Below are positions 46,586-56,385 of a stretch of 64,000 bases of DNA, piece by piece (the stretch's first letter is position 1; each line of letters starts with the position of its first letter). The translations under genes were made by a program, and so were the position numbers. Source of the DNA: Winogradskyella sp. J14-2 (GTDB taxonomy: Bacteria; Bacteroidota; Bacteroidia; Flavobacteriales; Flavobacteriaceae); NCBI RefSeq assembly GCF_001971725.1, contig NZ_CP019388.1, positions 2,684,501-2,748,500 of the forward strand. Direction: 5' to 3'. A model generated the notes under the pieces. It worked only from the letters and a program-made list of their open reading frames with translations, did not search any database and had not been told where the DNA came from.

Positions 46586-47872
46586 ATGTCAGACAAAGCT
46601 ACTCTAGAAATCAATGGAGAAAAATATGAACTACCAGTAAAAGTAGGAACCGAAAATGAAGTTGCCATTGATATAAAAACCTTAAGAAGTGCCACAGGTG
46701 GTGTTATAACCATAGATCCTGGTTACAAAAATACAGGAAGTTGCGAAAGTGCTATCACCTTCCTTGACGGAGAAAAAGGAATACTAAGGTACAGAGGTTA
46801 CTCCATAGAAGAGCTTGCTGAAAAGGCAGACTTCTTAGAAGTTGCATATCTTTTAATATTTGGTGAGCTGCCAACCCAAGCGCAACTTGACAAGTTTGAA
46901 GCCGATATTAAGGATAAGTCAATGGTAGATGACGATATAAAGAAGATTTTAGATGCTTTTCCTAAGTCGGCGCATCCTATGGGTGTGTTGTCTTCATTGA
47001 CAAGTGCATTAACAGCTTTTTACCCTTCTTCGGTAGATGTAAATTCTGAGGAGGCAATGTATAACGCCATAGTTAGAATTTTGGCTAAGTTTCCAATACT
47101 TGTGGCATGGACTATGCGAAAAAAACACGGTTTACCATTAGAGTATGGTGATGACAATCTGGGCTATGTTGAGAATGTATTAAAGATGATGTTTAAAAAG
47201 CCAAATAGTGAGTACACACAAAATCCTATCTTGGTAAATGCGCTGGATAAACTCTTAATTCTTCATGCAGATCATGAGCAAAACTGTTCTGCTTCAACAG
47301 TAAGAATCGCAGGCTCCTCTCACGCAGGTTTATTTGTATCTTTAGCATCTGGAATTTCTGCGCTTTGGGGACCATTACACGGAGGTGCTAACCAAGCTGT
47401 TCTAGAAATGTTAGAAGCCATAAAAGAAGATGGTGGAGATACTAAAAAATACATGGCAAAGGCAAAAGATAAAGACGATCCGTTCCGTTTAATGGGCTTT
47501 GGTCATCGTGTTTATAAAAACTTTGATCCTAGAGCAAGAATTATTAAAAAAGCTGCCGACGAAGTATTGGGAGATTTAGGGGTAGAAGACCCTATTTTAG
47601 ATATTGCTAAAGGACTAGAGAAAGAAGCCTTAGAAGACCAGTATTTTGTGGATAGAAAATTATATCCTAATGTAGATTTCTATTCAGGCATTATTTATAG
47701 AGCAATGGGTATTCCTGTAGAAATGTTCACTGTTATGTTTGCACTGGGTCGTTTACCAGGTTGGATTGCGCAATGGAGAGAAATGCGCATGCGCAAAGAG
47801 CCAATAGGTCGTCCGAGACAATTATACATAGGTGAAACCTACAGAGCTTTTAAGGCGATTGATCAACGATAA
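46586..47872 (+). CDS. gltA: Citrate synthase
   Basis: From the ATG at 46586 the protein is 428 residues and starts SDKATLEINGEKYELPVKVG, the normal beginning of the hexameric citrate synthase type. An upstream TTG (46532) is rejected because it adds a lysine-rich tail absent from the family. Active-site motifs are HADHEQNCSASTVR, GPLHGGANQ, FGHRVYKNFDPRA (H307) and the C-terminal RPRQLYIGE. It catalyses the first step of the TCA cycle. Confidence 0.98.
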   Translation: MSDKATLEINGEKYELPVKVGTENEVAIDIKTLRSATGGVITIDPGYKNTGSCESAITFLDGEKGILRYRGYSIEELAEKADFLEVAYLLIFGELPTQAQLDKFEADIKDKSMVDDDIKKILDAFPKSAHPMGVLSSLTSALTAFYPSSVDVNSEEAMYNAIVRILAKFPILVAWTMRKKHGLPLEYGDDNLGYVENVLKMMFKKPNSEYTQNPILVNALDKLLILHADHEQNCSASTVRIAGSSHAGLFVSLASGISALWGPLHGGANQAVLEMLEAIKEDGGDTKKYMAKAKDKDDPFRLMGFGHRVYKNFDPRARIIKKAADEVLGDLGVEDPILDIAKGLEKEALEDQYFVDRKLYPNVDFYSGIIYRAMGIPVEMFTVMFALGRLPGWIAQWREMRMRKEPIGRPRQLYIGETYRAFKAIDQR

Positions 47873-47893
47873 ATTATTGAATAAAAAAGCAAC

Positions 47894-47923
47894 AAAGCTT
47901 CATAAAACTATGAAGCTTTTTTT
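47894..47923 (+). terminator. Terminator after gltA
   Basis: A perfect 11-bp stem AAAGCTTCATA/TATGAAGCTTT with loop AAAC and a T run, 21 bp after the stop. Confidence 0.95.
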
Positions 47924-48018
47924 GTGCTTACACAAATAAAATAGCTACTTGTATAAGCTAAGAAGATACGGATAACAAGTAGCAAAATCTATTTGATAAA
48001 AATAACAAACGTTTACAG

Positions 48019-48930
48019 ATGAAACTTAATATACCAAACGAAACGTCTCGATTAAGAGCTGTAATTTTAGGAACAGCCGAGAGTAATGGTCCTGTACCTT
48101 CAATTGAAGATGCTTATGACCCTAAGTCATTAGAGCATATAAAAGCAGGAACATACCCTACAGAAAAAGACATGGTAAAAGAAATGGAAGCCGTAGCCAA
48201 AGTATTTGAAAAATATGATGTAAAAGTCTACAGGCCAAAAATTATTAAAGACTGTAATCAAATATTTACCAGAGATATAGGTTTTGTAATCGATGATGTT
48301 TTTGTAAAAGCAAATATATTACCAGATAGAGAAGAAGAGCTAGATGCTATTCAATACATTATAGATCAAATCGACCCGCAAAAAGTAATGCGTCCACCAG
48401 TAGAAGCACATATAGAAGGAGGTGATGTCATTGTATGGAACGACCATATCTTTATAGGTACATACCGAGGTGACGACTATGCAGATTATATTGTGGCTCG
48501 CACAAATAAAGCAGGTGTAGACTATATTACTAAGGAGTTTCCTCAAAAAACAGTTAAGAGTTTTAACCTAAGAAAGTCTCAAACAAATGCTATGGAGAAT
48601 GCACTACATCTAGATTGCTGTTTTCAGCCTATCGGAAAGGATAAAGCCATACTACATAAAAACGGATTTTTGAAAGACAGAGAGTACCAATGGCTGGTCG
48701 ATTTCTTCGGAAAAGAAAATATATTTGAAATTACAAAAGAAGAAATGTATAACATGAATAGTAACGTGTTTTCAATTTCTGAAGATGTTATTATTTCAGA
48801 ACGAAATTTTACACGATTGAATACTTGGTTAAGAGAAAATGGCTTTACTGTTGAAGAAGTACCATATGCTGAGATAGCAAAACAAGAAGGATTGCTGCGT
48901 TGCTCCACTTTACCTTTGATAAGAGATTAA
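48019..48930 (+). CDS. Dimethylargininase/arginine-deiminase-family hydrolase
   Basis: The 303-residue protein has the pentein (guanidino-group-modifying) fold motifs: FTRDIGFVIDDVFV, HIEGGDVIVWND, the catalytic histidine in ALHLDCCFQP and the nucleophile C295 in LLRCSTLPL. Family members hydrolyse arginine or methylated arginine to citrulline or transfer amidino groups. The substrate cannot be read. A second pentein protein, CtlX, lies at 61747. The flanking ACBP gene is convergent. Confidence 0.88.
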   Translation: MKLNIPNETSRLRAVILGTAESNGPVPSIEDAYDPKSLEHIKAGTYPTEKDMVKEMEAVAKVFEKYDVKVYRPKIIKDCNQIFTRDIGFVIDDVFVKANILPDREEELDAIQYIIDQIDPQKVMRPPVEAHIEGGDVIVWNDHIFIGTYRGDDYADYIVARTNKAGVDYITKEFPQKTVKSFNLRKSQTNAMENALHLDCCFQPIGKDKAILHKNGFLKDREYQWLVDFFGKENIFEITKEEMYNMNSNVFSISEDVIISERNFTRLNTWLRENGFTVEEVPYAEIAKQEGLLRCSTLPLIRD

Positions 48931-48935
48931 CGTAT

Positions 48936-49202
48936 TTACTTTCTATACAAAAAATAATTGTTAACTAAATTGATGTACTCCCTTTTTGCCTCGTCTTGAC
49001 TAATATCTTGTACTTGAAAAAGCGCATTGGTCTTAAATGCGTTAATTATTGGTTTTCGGCTGCTTGGTCTGCCGTAATCATTAGTAGCTTTTTTATAGTA
49101 GGCATACAAGCGAAGTAAAAAGTCAGCAGGGAAAGGCTCTGTGTGCGCGTTTATGCGCTCTACAGCATCTTCAAACTCAATATTTAATTCTTCTGAGGTC
49201 AT
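48936..49202 (-). CDS. Acyl-CoA-binding protein
   Basis: The 88-residue protein is the four-helix ACBP fold: FLLRLYAYYKKATNDYGRPS carries the ligand-contacting YxxYKQAT-like motif. It binds long-chain acyl-CoA in the cytoplasm. Its start overlaps the psd stop by 4 bp (ATGA type), making it the last gene of the lipid cluster cdsA-psd-ACBP. Confidence 0.92.
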   Translation of the reverse strand: MTSEELNIEFEDAVERINAHTEPFPADFLLRLYAYYKKATNDYGRPSSRKPIINAFKTNALFQVQDISQDEAKREYINLVNNYFLYRK

Positions 49203-49852
49203 TTCATTTCGGCAATAACACTTTCACCACCTTTTACTTTCTGGTTAAGCTTTACCTTAATTTCTGCATCTAAAGGTAAAAATAAATCAACTCTCGAGCC
49301 AAATTTTATAAATCCAGAGTCTTCACCTTGCACTGCCTCTGAGTTTATTGATGCATAATTTACAATTCGTTTTGCAAGTGCACCTGCAATTTGTCTATAT
49401 AATATTTTACCAAAGGATTTATTTTCAATTACAACAGTAGTACGCTCATTTTCTTCACTTGCCTTAGGGTGCCAGGCTACTAAATATTTACCGGGATGAT
49501 ATTTGCTATAGCTAATATTTCCGCTAATTGGGTATCTAGTAACATGAACGTTTATAGGCGACATAAATACTGAAACCTGAATGCGTTTATCTTTAAAAAC
49601 CTCATTTTCCATCACCTCTTCTATAACTACAACTTTACCATCAACAGGAGATAACGCACATTTTTCATTAATATGAGTATGGCGTTTTGGGTTTCTAAAA
49701 AATTGCAGAATAAGAATAAAGAAAATGAGTATGGCAATCATAAGGCTCTTTCTAACCCACTCATTGGTAACAAATTCATCTATTAAAAAAAATGAGCCCA
49801 CAACTAGGACTAATGTGATAAAAATAATTTTATGACCCTCTTTATGAAACAT
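49199..49852 (-). CDS. psd: Phosphatidylserine decarboxylase family protein
   Basis: The 217-residue protein has N-terminal membrane helices (about 9-25 and 34-52) and the short Bacteroidota/archaeal type PSD core. LSPVDGKVV, MSPINVHVTRYP and the cleavage site FGS (G185-S186), where the serine becomes the pyruvoyl group, are visible. It converts phosphatidylserine to phosphatidylethanolamine. The start overlaps the cdsA stop by 11 bp. Confidence 0.94.
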   Translation of the reverse strand: MFHKEGHKIIFITLVLVVGSFFLIDEFVTNEWVRKSLMIAILIFFILILQFFRNPKRHTHINEKCALSPVDGKVVVIEEVMENEVFKDKRIQVSVFMSPINVHVTRYPISGNISYSKYHPGKYLVAWHPKASEENERTTVVIENKSFGKILYRQIAGALAKRIVNYASINSEAVQGEDSGFIKFGSRVDLFLPLDAEIKVKLNQKVKGGESVIAEMK

Positions 49853-50663
49853 AGCTAAGTATTCTTAAAAATAAATATATAAATGGTGATGCAAATATAA
49901 TACTATCTAATCGGTCTAAAAGCCCACCATGTCCTGGCATTATAACTCCACTATCTTTTACACCTGCCTGACGCTTAAATTTAGATTCTATTAAATCGCC
50001 CAAAGTACCAAATACACTTACTATTATTCCCATAATTAGCCAGCTCGTAAAACTTAAAGTTTCGGTATATTTTGCAATGAAGTAACTAGAAATACACGCA
50101 AAAAACAATCCGCCAAGAAATCCTTCAACTGTTTTTTTTGGAGATATGCTTGGAAACAGTTTTTGTTTCCCAAAGTTTTTACCCACCAAATAGGCAGCAC
50201 TATCATTTACCCAAATAAGGATAAAACTCCCTAAAAGTAAAAGTGGTGTAAATTCTTTTTTATAATTGGCAATGAGTAGCATAAATATAAAGCCATTAGT
50301 TAGGTAAAATGTGGTTACAATAAAACTCTTTGAGCTAAAAAGAGGAATACGCTTTGTGGTAAATAAGTCTTTTATAAGAATGAGATTAACAAAAATCGTG
50401 GTAACCAGCATAATTTGAATAGCTTCATCGCTACCCGTTACACTTTTATTTAACAAGCACAAGTACCAAAACCCACCAAAAAGTAGCATAAAAATTATAT
50501 ACTGAGCAAAAGATTTTAGTGCAATAAGTTTACTAAATTCTGCTAAACTTAAAATACCGAATAGTAAGAGTAGCGTGGTAAGCGCATTTTGCGTATACAA
50601 CGAACCAATGAGTAATAAAACATATACAACGCCAGATATGGCTCTAATGGATAATTCTTTCAT
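49842..50663 (-). CDS. cdsA: Phosphatidate cytidylyltransferase
   Basis: The 273-residue integral membrane protein has about eight helices and the C-terminal CDS signature KRQAGVKDSGVIMPGHGGLLDRLDS. It makes CDP-diacylglycerol from CTP and phosphatidate, feeding psd via phosphatidylserine. It starts on the stop codon of the LUD gene. Confidence 0.97.
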   Translation of the reverse strand: MKELSIRAISGVVYVLLLIGSLYTQNALTTLLLLFGILSLAEFSKLIALKSFAQYIIFMLLFGGFWYLCLLNKSVTGSDEAIQIMLVTTIFVNLILIKDLFTTKRIPLFSSKSFIVTTFYLTNGFIFMLLIANYKKEFTPLLLLGSFILIWVNDSAAYLVGKNFGKQKLFPSISPKKTVEGFLGGLFFACISSYFIAKYTETLSFTSWLIMGIIVSVFGTLGDLIESKFKRQAGVKDSGVIMPGHGGLLDRLDSIIFASPFIYLFLRILSYVS

Positions 50664-51271
50664 TACAGATCTTCTAAAAGAAGTAGGTATAGATTTTTTG
50701 CACTACTTCCGTAGGTAAGGAAATCTTTATCGTCGGCAGTTTTAAAATGTTTTATGGTGGTAATATTTGTTGGGATTTTAGATTTACTCTTTGCTTTAAT
50801 GCCCTTTAAACCTTCACCAATATTTTCTGCAAATTGACTCGTTGTTGCGTAAATTATAAAATGTTCAGGAAGCTCTTTAAGCTTTTTTTCTGCAATTTGA
50901 TTAGAAGAAATTAATAAAGAACCGTCATCAGAGATTAAGTATTCGCAAGTGGATAGAAAGTATTTGCCCTCAGTAATTTTATTGGTATTATTGAGTTTAA
51001 AATCTTTAAACAAGTCGAGTAAGCGTTCATCAATTATAAAGACTTTATCACTATGCCATTGATTTTCGTCTAAAATAGCATTGAAGCTTTCCTTTACTTC
51101 GTTCATGTTTTCGCAGTACAGAAATTTACCACCATTAGCTTTGAAGTTTATGGTAAAACGTTCATCTGCAGGCAACTTAATTTCTGGCATATATTTGCCA
51201 CGCTCTTGATTTGGTATTTGTTCTTCGGACTGGTTTGATTTTTTTCCGAAGAGTTTACGAAATAAGCTCAT
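50663..51271 (-). CDS. LUD-domain protein
   Basis: The 202-residue protein resembles the LutC/YkgG (LUD) fold: FTINFKANGGKFLYCENMNEVKE, STCEYLISDDGSLLISSNQ and the C-terminal YGSSAKNLYLLLLEDL. It lacks the clear LutC partner genes lutA/lutB. In Flavobacteriaceae this gene commonly sits between ftsH and cdsA, as here; its function there is unknown. The N-terminus is basic and polar (LFGKKSNQSEEQ). Confidence 0.75.
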   Translation of the reverse strand: MSLFRKLFGKKSNQSEEQIPNQERGKYMPEIKLPADERFTINFKANGGKFLYCENMNEVKESFNAILDENQWHSDKVFIIDERLLDLFKDFKLNNTNKITEGKYFLSTCEYLISDDGSLLISSNQIAEKKLKELPEHFIIYATTSQFAENIGEGLKGIKAKSKSKIPTNITTIKHFKTADDKDFLTYGSSAKNLYLLLLEDL

Positions 51272-51316
51272 TCAACCGCTACTATTAATCCTAGGTTAGT
51301 GCATTTCTCAAATATA

Positions 51317-51355
51317 AAAAAACTTAAACTAACATAAAGTCAATTTAAGTTTTTT
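51317..51355 (-). terminator. Terminator-like hairpin after ftsH
   Basis: AAAAAACTTAAA and TTTAAGTTTTTT form a 12-bp AT-rich stem. It lies 19 bp past the ftsH stop on the reverse strand and would separate ftsH from the LUD-cdsA-psd genes. Its low GC makes it weak. Confidence 0.6.
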
Positions 51356-51373
51356 ATATGATAGTAGTATAGG

Positions 51374-53317
51374 TTATTCTTCTTCCTCTACAATTGCTTC
51401 TTCTTTTTTAAAAGCACGTTTTCCAAATATTTTCTCAAGATTATCTTTAAAAATCACTTCTTTATCTAATAGAACTTCGGCAAGTTCTGTAAGTTTATCT
51501 TTATTCTCTTCAAGAAGTTTTACGGCTCTGTCATATTGCTTTTCTATGATATCCGAGATTTCTTTGTCAATGAGTTCTGCAGTTTGTTCGCTGTAAGGTT
51601 TTGTAAATCCATATTCAGATTGCCCAGAAGAATCGTAATAAGTAAGGTTACCAACTTTATCGCTTAGACCATAAATGGTTACCATGGCTCTGGCTTGTTT
51701 AGTTACTTTTTCCAAATCGCTTAAAGCTCCTGTAGAAATTTTACCAAAAATTACCTGTTCTGCAGCTCTACCACCCAACGCAGCACACATTTCGTCTAGC
51801 ATTTGCTCTGGCCTTACAATAAGTCGTTCTTCGGGCAAATACCATGCTGCACCAAGAGAGCGACCTCTGGGTACTATAGTAACTTTTACCAACGGAGCCG
51901 CGTGTTCTAGCATCCAGCTTACAGTGGCGTGACCAGCCTCATGAAATGCAACTGCTCGTTTTTCTTCAGTAGTTATAATCTTGTTTTTCTTTTCTAATCC
52001 ACCAATAATTCTATCTACTGCATCCAGGAAATCTTGTTTATTAACCGCTTTCTTACCTTTTCTTGCTGCAATTAAAGCTGCTTCGTTACAAACGTTAGCT
52101 ATATCAGCACCAGAAAAACCAGGTGTTTGCTTGGCTAAGAAATCTATGTCTAAAGTTTCTTCCTTTTTAAGTGGACGAAGGTGTACTTCAAAAATTTCTT
52201 TACGCTCTCTTACATCAGGAAGATCAACATAGATTTGCCTATCAAAACGACCTGCGCGCATTAAGGCACTATCTAAAACATCTGCACGGTTGGTAGCAGC
52301 GAGCACAATAACATTTGTGTTAGTGCCAAAACCGTCCATCTCGGTCAATAATTGATTTAAGGTGTTTTCTCTTTCGTCATTAGAACCAGAAAAATTATTT
52401 TTCCCTCTCGCTCTACCGATAGCATCGATTTCATCTATGAAAATAATTGATGGTGATTTTTCTTTAGCCTGTTTAAATAAGTCTCTAACACGAGATGCAC
52501 CTACACCAACAAACATTTCAACAAAATCAGATCCTGATAGTGAGAAAAAGGGAACTTTTGCCTCACCTGCTACAGCTTTTGCTAATAAGGTTTTACCTGT
52601 TCCTGGAGGCCCTACAAGTAGTGCGCCTTTTGGGATTTTGCCACCTAGTGAGGTGTATTTTTCTGGAAATTTTAAAAAATCTACAATTTCTTGTACTTCT
52701 TCTTTTGCACCCTCTAAACCTGCTACATCTTTAAATGAAGTTTTTGTATCAGATTTCTCATCAAAAAGCTTGGCTTTAGATTTTCCTATGTTAAAAATCT
52801 GACCACCAGCTCCGCCACCTCCACCAGATGACATACGTCTCATTATAAAAATCCAAACACCAATAATGAGAATAAAGGGAAGAAGCGTAAGCAAGAAATC
52901 TCCCCACACATTTTGCTCGGTTTCGTACTCGACAACAGTATTAAGATTATTCGCTTCAATACTTTCTCTAATGTCTTTTTCAAAATTCTGAAGATCTCCA
53001 AATTCAAACTTATAATTAGGAATTGGTGTTACCGATGGTAAGATGGTTTGGGGTTTAGAATTTTTGTGAACCTCTTGTTGTTGGGCTTCTTTGGTTAAAT
53101 ATACTCTTGCCTCTCGCTTGTTTACTATCTCTACTTTAGCGACATCGCCTTTATCTAAATAGTCTATAAATTGAGATGGGTTGATTTGCTTACCCGTAGA
53201 TCCGCCAAATCCTCCAGAAAATAACTGTATTGATAAGAATATAGCGATGATTACACCATAAATCCAATAAGGATTAACTTTTGGTTTTTTATTCGAATTT
53301 TTATTGTCGTTTGCCAT
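51374..53317 (-). CDS. ftsH: ATP-dependent zinc metalloprotease FtsH
   Basis: The 647-residue protein has two membrane helices (about 17-36 and 142-160). The AAA domain carries Walker A GPPGTGKT (236-243), Walker B IIFIDEID (about 291-298) and the SRH with RAGRFDRQI. The peptidase domain has the zinc motif HEAGH (459-463). A glycine-rich linker follows TM2 ([11 protein letters not shown]). FtsH degrades membrane and regulatory proteins. It follows rsfS by 16 bp. Confidence 0.99.
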   Translation of the reverse strand: MANDNKNSNKKPKVNPYWIYGVIIAIFLSIQLFSGGFGGSTGKQINPSQFIDYLDKGDVAKVEIVNKREARVYLTKEAQQQEVHKNSKPQTILPSVTPIPNYKFEFGDLQNFEKDIRESIEANNLNTVVEYETEQNVWGDFLLTLLPFILIIGVWIFIMRRMSSGGGGGAGGQIFNIGKSKAKLFDEKSDTKTSFKDVAGLEGAKEEVQEIVDFLKFPEKYTSLGGKIPKGALLVGPPGTGKTLLAKAVAGEAKVPFFSLSGSDFVEMFVGVGASRVRDLFKQAKEKSPSIIFIDEIDAIGRARGKNNFSGSNDERENTLNQLLTEMDGFGTNTNVIVLAATNRADVLDSALMRAGRFDRQIYVDLPDVRERKEIFEVHLRPLKKEETLDIDFLAKQTPGFSGADIANVCNEAALIAARKGKKAVNKQDFLDAVDRIIGGLEKKNKIITTEEKRAVAFHEAGHATVSWMLEHAAPLVKVTIVPRGRSLGAAWYLPEERLIVRPEQMLDEMCAALGGRAAEQVIFGKISTGALSDLEKVTKQARAMVTIYGLSDKVGNLTYYDSSGQSEYGFTKPYSEQTAELIDKEISDIIEKQYDRAVKLLEENKDKLTELAEVLLDKEVIFKDNLEKIFGKRAFKKEEAIVEEEE

Positions 53318-53333
53318 TATTAGCTTTTCTCTT

Positions 53334-53705
53334 TTAGTAACTTGTTTCTATTTGGGTCATTATAGCGTCTCCCCAAAGACTTTCTATGTCGTAATATTCT
53401 CTGATATGTTTTTGAAAAACATGAACAACTACGTTAACATAATCCATTAAAACCCATTCGGCATTGTCAGTGCCTTCTATATGCCAAGGCTTGTCTTTAG
53501 TGGTTTTACTAACTAACTTTTGTATGGAATTGACGATTGCATTAACTTGCGTGTTAGAAGTACCTTCACAAACTATAAAATAATCGCAAACCGTATTTTC
53601 AATATCTCTTAAATCTAAAATTGTAATTTCTTTTCCTTTAACCTCTTCTATTCCAGCAATGATTGTTGTAATGAGTTGGTCTGCACTAGTTTTTTCTTTC
53701 GTCAT
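53334..53705 (-). CDS. rsfS: Ribosomal silencing factor RsfS
   Basis: The 123-residue protein has the family core: ICEGTSNTQVNAIVNSIQ, WHIEGTDNAEWVLMDYVNVVVHVF and YDIESLWGDA. RsfS binds L14 and blocks subunit joining in slow growth; the L14 gene is in this window. It heads the ftsH transcription unit with a -7 element 20 nt upstream. Confidence 0.97.
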   Translation of the reverse strand: MTKEKTSADQLITTIIAGIEEVKGKEITILDLRDIENTVCDYFIVCEGTSNTQVNAIVNSIQKLVSKTTKDKPWHIEGTDNAEWVLMDYVNVVVHVFQKHIREYYDIESLWGDAIMTQIETSY

Positions 53706-53725
53706 TTAATTAAATAAAATTTATG

Positions 53726-53733
53726 CAAAGTTA
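53726..53733 (-). promoter_or_regulatory. -7 element of rsfS-ftsH
   Basis: On the reverse strand TAACTTTG fully matches TAnnTTTG, 20 nt before the rsfS ATG. Confidence 0.55.
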
Positions 53734-53799
53734 TTATTTTTTTAGTTCTTGTGAACGCTAAATGTCATAAGAAAACTATAAAAATAGACCGTTGTTTGT

Positions 53800-54531
53800 A
53801 TGTATATTATCAAACTTAATGCCATTGACTCTACTAACAGTTACCTTAAGGCTTTAACTTCTACTGTTATGCCTAAAGATTTTACGGTTGTTGTGGCTAA
53901 CCATCAGACAAAAGGAAGAGGACAGATGGGTACAGTATGGCAAACAGAAGAGGGTAAAAACCTCACGGCTAGCGTATTTAAAGAGGTTAGTGCACTTAAT
54001 GTAGAGAAGCAATTTTACATTAGTATGGTTGTGGCTTTGGCAATTTGTAAGACACTGAGACAATTAAAAATACCTCAGCTCTCAATAAAATGGCCTAACG
54101 ACATTTTGTCAGCAAATAAAAAGATTTGTGGCACGCTCATAGAAAATGTGATAAAACAAAACAAACTCAAAGGTTCTGTAATTGGGTTTGGATTGAATGT
54201 AAATCAAAAGAATTTTGAGGGTTTACCAATGGCTTCATCTATGAATTTAATCACAGGTGTATTATTTAACAAAGATGAGGTTTTATCAGCTATTTTAACG
54301 CAACTCCAATTCTATTTTAAGTTGTTAGATTCTAAAGACTATGCTGAAATCAAAAAGCAATATGAGGCGCTTTTATTCAGAAAAGACAAACCTTCAACAT
54401 TTAAAAATGAAGATGGTAGTATCTTTTCTGGAATTATAAAAGGTATAACTGAAACAGGTAAACTCAACGTTTGGACGGAAGATGGTATTGTAAAAAACTT
54501 TGATTTAAAAGAGGTAACATTACTCTACTAA
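53800..54531 (+). CDS. birA: Biotin-[acetyl-CoA-carboxylase] ligase
   Basis: The 243-residue protein has the catalytic and C-terminal domains of BirA but no N-terminal DNA-binding domain, so it is a ligase only. The biotin/ATP loop is GRGQMGTVW (39-47), then KWPND (97-101) and KKICGTLIE with the catalytic lysine. It biotinylates carboxylase carrier proteins. It is divergent from rsfS and overlaps the convergent SRPBCC gene by 4 bp. Confidence 0.95.
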   Translation: MYIIKLNAIDSTNSYLKALTSTVMPKDFTVVVANHQTKGRGQMGTVWQTEEGKNLTASVFKEVSALNVEKQFYISMVVALAICKTLRQLKIPQLSIKWPNDILSANKKICGTLIENVIKQNKLKGSVIGFGLNVNQKNFEGLPMASSMNLITGVLFNKDEVLSAILTQLQFYFKLLDSKDYAEIKKQYEALLFRKDKPSTFKNEDGSIFSGIIKGITETGKLNVWTEDGIVKNFDLKEVTLLY

Positions 54532-54923
54532 ACTGCAGTTTTCATATTAGTTACTAGGGTTTCAATAAATTTATTGATAGGTCCTTTTATCATCATTGCC
54601 ATCATGGCATTGAACTCTCCGCTAAAAGTTAACTGTACCTCACTTTTATTAGTTTCAACTTCTGTGATATGACCAATGAGTGAGAAATCTAACTTTCCGC
54701 CTGCTGCTCCTAGGACAATTTTGTTGTGAGGAACCGCTTCTTTTTTCTTAAGTACTATTTCTGGCATACCTTTTAAAGCAAAGAGAAATTTGTCATTGTC
54801 AAGAACTTCAAATTTGCTTATATTCTCGGGCATTAAGCTTTCAAAATTTTTAACGTCTGATAAGAAATTGAATGTTTCTTCTGATGATTTATCTAAAGTT
54901 ACCTTTGGTGATTCTAAATTCAT
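54528..54923 (-). CDS. SRPBCC-family protein
   Basis: The 131-residue protein has the START-like pattern: N-terminal strand NLESPKVTLDKSSEETFNFLSDVKNFESLMPE, a beta sheet (KFLFALKGMPEIVLKKKE), and a long C-terminal helix (PINKFIETLVTNMKTAV). Such proteins form a hydrophobic ligand pocket; the ligand is unknown. Conserved next to birA and pyrE in flavobacteria, to my recollection. Confidence 0.75.
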   Translation of the reverse strand: MNLESPKVTLDKSSEETFNFLSDVKNFESLMPENISKFEVLDNDKFLFALKGMPEIVLKKKEAVPHNKIVLGAAGGKLDFSLIGHITEVETNKSEVQLTFSGEFNAMMAMMIKGPINKFIETLVTNMKTAV

Positions 54924-54933
54924 GTTTAATAAT

Positions 54934-55022
54934 GTTAAGTTGTTTATTAGTTTATGCGTTAAGTTGATGTTGTATTAATTTTAATTAATTTAAACGAATC
55001 AACAACTAAACGACTCAACGAT
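54934..55022. repeat. Imperfect inverted repeat between SRPBCC gene and pyrE
   Basis: The left arm (54934-54972) contains GTTAAGTTG twice; the right arm (54995-55022) contains AACAACTAAACGACTCAACG, imperfectly complementary to it in more than one register. Confidence 0.55.
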
Positions 55023-55028
55023 ACTATA

Positions 55029-55673
55029 TCAATTAGTGTTCCATTGGCTAGGATTAGCATTCCATTGTGCTAAAATGTCTTGTTCTGCTTTGGTGATATA
55101 ACTAGTATCTAATGCTTGTTCTAAAAGATTTTCGTAGTTACCGAGAGTGTGTAATTCTACTTTGGCATCCTTAAAATTTTTTTCTGCAACGTCAAAACCA
55201 TAAGAGAAAATAGCGACCATACCCTTTACATTAACGTCGGCTTCTTCTAAAGCTGCGACGGCATTTAAACTGCTTTTTCCGGTACTTATTAGGTCTTCTA
55301 CCACAATTACAGATTGACCACTTTCTACGTGTCCTTCAATTTGGTTTTGGCGACCATGCTTTTTAGCCTCTGGTCTTACATAAACAAAAGGAAGATTAAG
55401 ATAGTCTGCTACCAACGCACCAATACCAATTGCACCAGTGGCTACACCAGCTATTACATCGGGTTTTCCATGAAGTTCTTCAATAGCTCTAGCTAGTGTT
55501 TCTCTTATATAGTTTCTTATTAAAGGATAAGAGAGTACAATTCTGTTATCGCAGTATATTGGTGATTTCCAACCAGAAGCCCAAGTAAAGGGGTCTTGAG
55601 GCTGTAATTTTATAGCATTAATTTGCAATAAAACTTCTGCGGTTTTTTTGGCGGTTTCTTTGTTAAAAATCAT
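55029..55673 (-). CDS. pyrE: Orotate phosphoribosyltransferase
   Basis: The 214-residue protein has the PRPP-binding motif VIVVEDLISTGKSS and the OPRT core FTWASGWKSPIYCDNR and GVATGAIGIGALVAD. It converts orotate and PRPP to orotidine 5'-phosphate. The -7 element TAATTTTG lies 5 nt before the ATG. The short C-terminal tail (WNANPSQWNTN) is repetitive. Confidence 0.97.
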   Translation of the reverse strand: MIFNKETAKKTAEVLLQINAIKLQPQDPFTWASGWKSPIYCDNRIVLSYPLIRNYIRETLARAIEELHGKPDVIAGVATGAIGIGALVADYLNLPFVYVRPEAKKHGRQNQIEGHVESGQSVIVVEDLISTGKSSLNAVAALEEADVNVKGMVAIFSYGFDVAEKNFKDAKVELHTLGNYENLLEQALDTSYITKAEQDILAQWNANPSQWNTN

Positions 55674-55678
55674 AATTG

Positions 55679-55686
55679 CAAAATTA
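55679..55686 (-). promoter_or_regulatory. -7 element directly before pyrE
   Basis: On the reverse strand TAATTTTG fully matches TAnnTTTG and is followed by CAATT and the ATG, leaving room for at most one or two nt of leader. Confidence 0.45.
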
Positions 55687-55795
55687 ATGAATTTTAGAAG
55701 TTTTTAAATTTTTAAACTAATTTAATTCTTTGTTTAAAATCAGTTTAATAAAAAATAATATTTTTACAATTTACTAGTTGTAACTTACCAAATCT

Positions 55796-56377
55796 ATGTA
55801 CACGATCTATGTAGGTGATAAACCTATTATTTTAACAACAAATGTTGAAAAAGAGACAAATTTTAAGGCGTTTCTTCTTAAATCAGTTAATATAGGTAAA
55901 GTTGTAAAAATACTTAATACTACAGACTTAAATGCTGTACACCTTATACATAAAAACCCAGATAAACTACTAAAACATTTTTTAAAACTTTTACCCAATG
56001 TTGTTGCAGGCGGAGGTAAAGTATACAATGCAAACAATGAGGTGTTGTTTATTTTTAGAAATAATAAATGGGATTTGCCAAAAGGTAAAATAGAAGGTAA
56101 AGAGTCTATAGAAGAAACAGCCATAAGGGAAGTAGAGGAAGAGACTGGAGTGAAGGGGTTGAAAATTACTAAGGCATTACCTACAACCTATCATATATTT
56201 AAACGCAATGGTAAGCACAAAATAAAAATTACCTATTGGTTTGAGATGAAAACCAAATTTGATGGTAAACTTTACCCACAAGAAAAGGAAGGTATCACTA
56301 AGGTAGAATGGTTAGATGATAAAGCGTCTCAAAAAGCTCTAAATAATAGCTATGCAAACATTAAAGTGCTAGTGTAA
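55796..56377 (+). CDS. Nudix hydrolase
   Basis: The 193-residue protein has a perfect Nudix box GX5EX7REUXEEXGU at residues 97-119 (GKIEGKESIEETAIREVEEE followed by TGV). An N-terminal stretch of about 70 residues (MYTIYVGDKPIILTTN) precedes the Nudix fold and is not part of the minimal domain. It hydrolyses some nucleoside diphosphate linked to X; the substrate is unknown. It is divergent from pyrE and converges on the NFGA-like gene 8 bp away. Confidence 0.9.
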   Translation: MYTIYVGDKPIILTTNVEKETNFKAFLLKSVNIGKVVKILNTTDLNAVHLIHKNPDKLLKHFLKLLPNVVAGGGKVYNANNEVLFIFRNNKWDLPKGKIEGKESIEETAIREVEEETGVKGLKITKALPTTYHIFKRNGKHKIKITYWFEMKTKFDGKLYPQEKEGITKVEWLDDKASQKALNNSYANIKVLV

Positions 56378-56385
56378 TAGTTTTT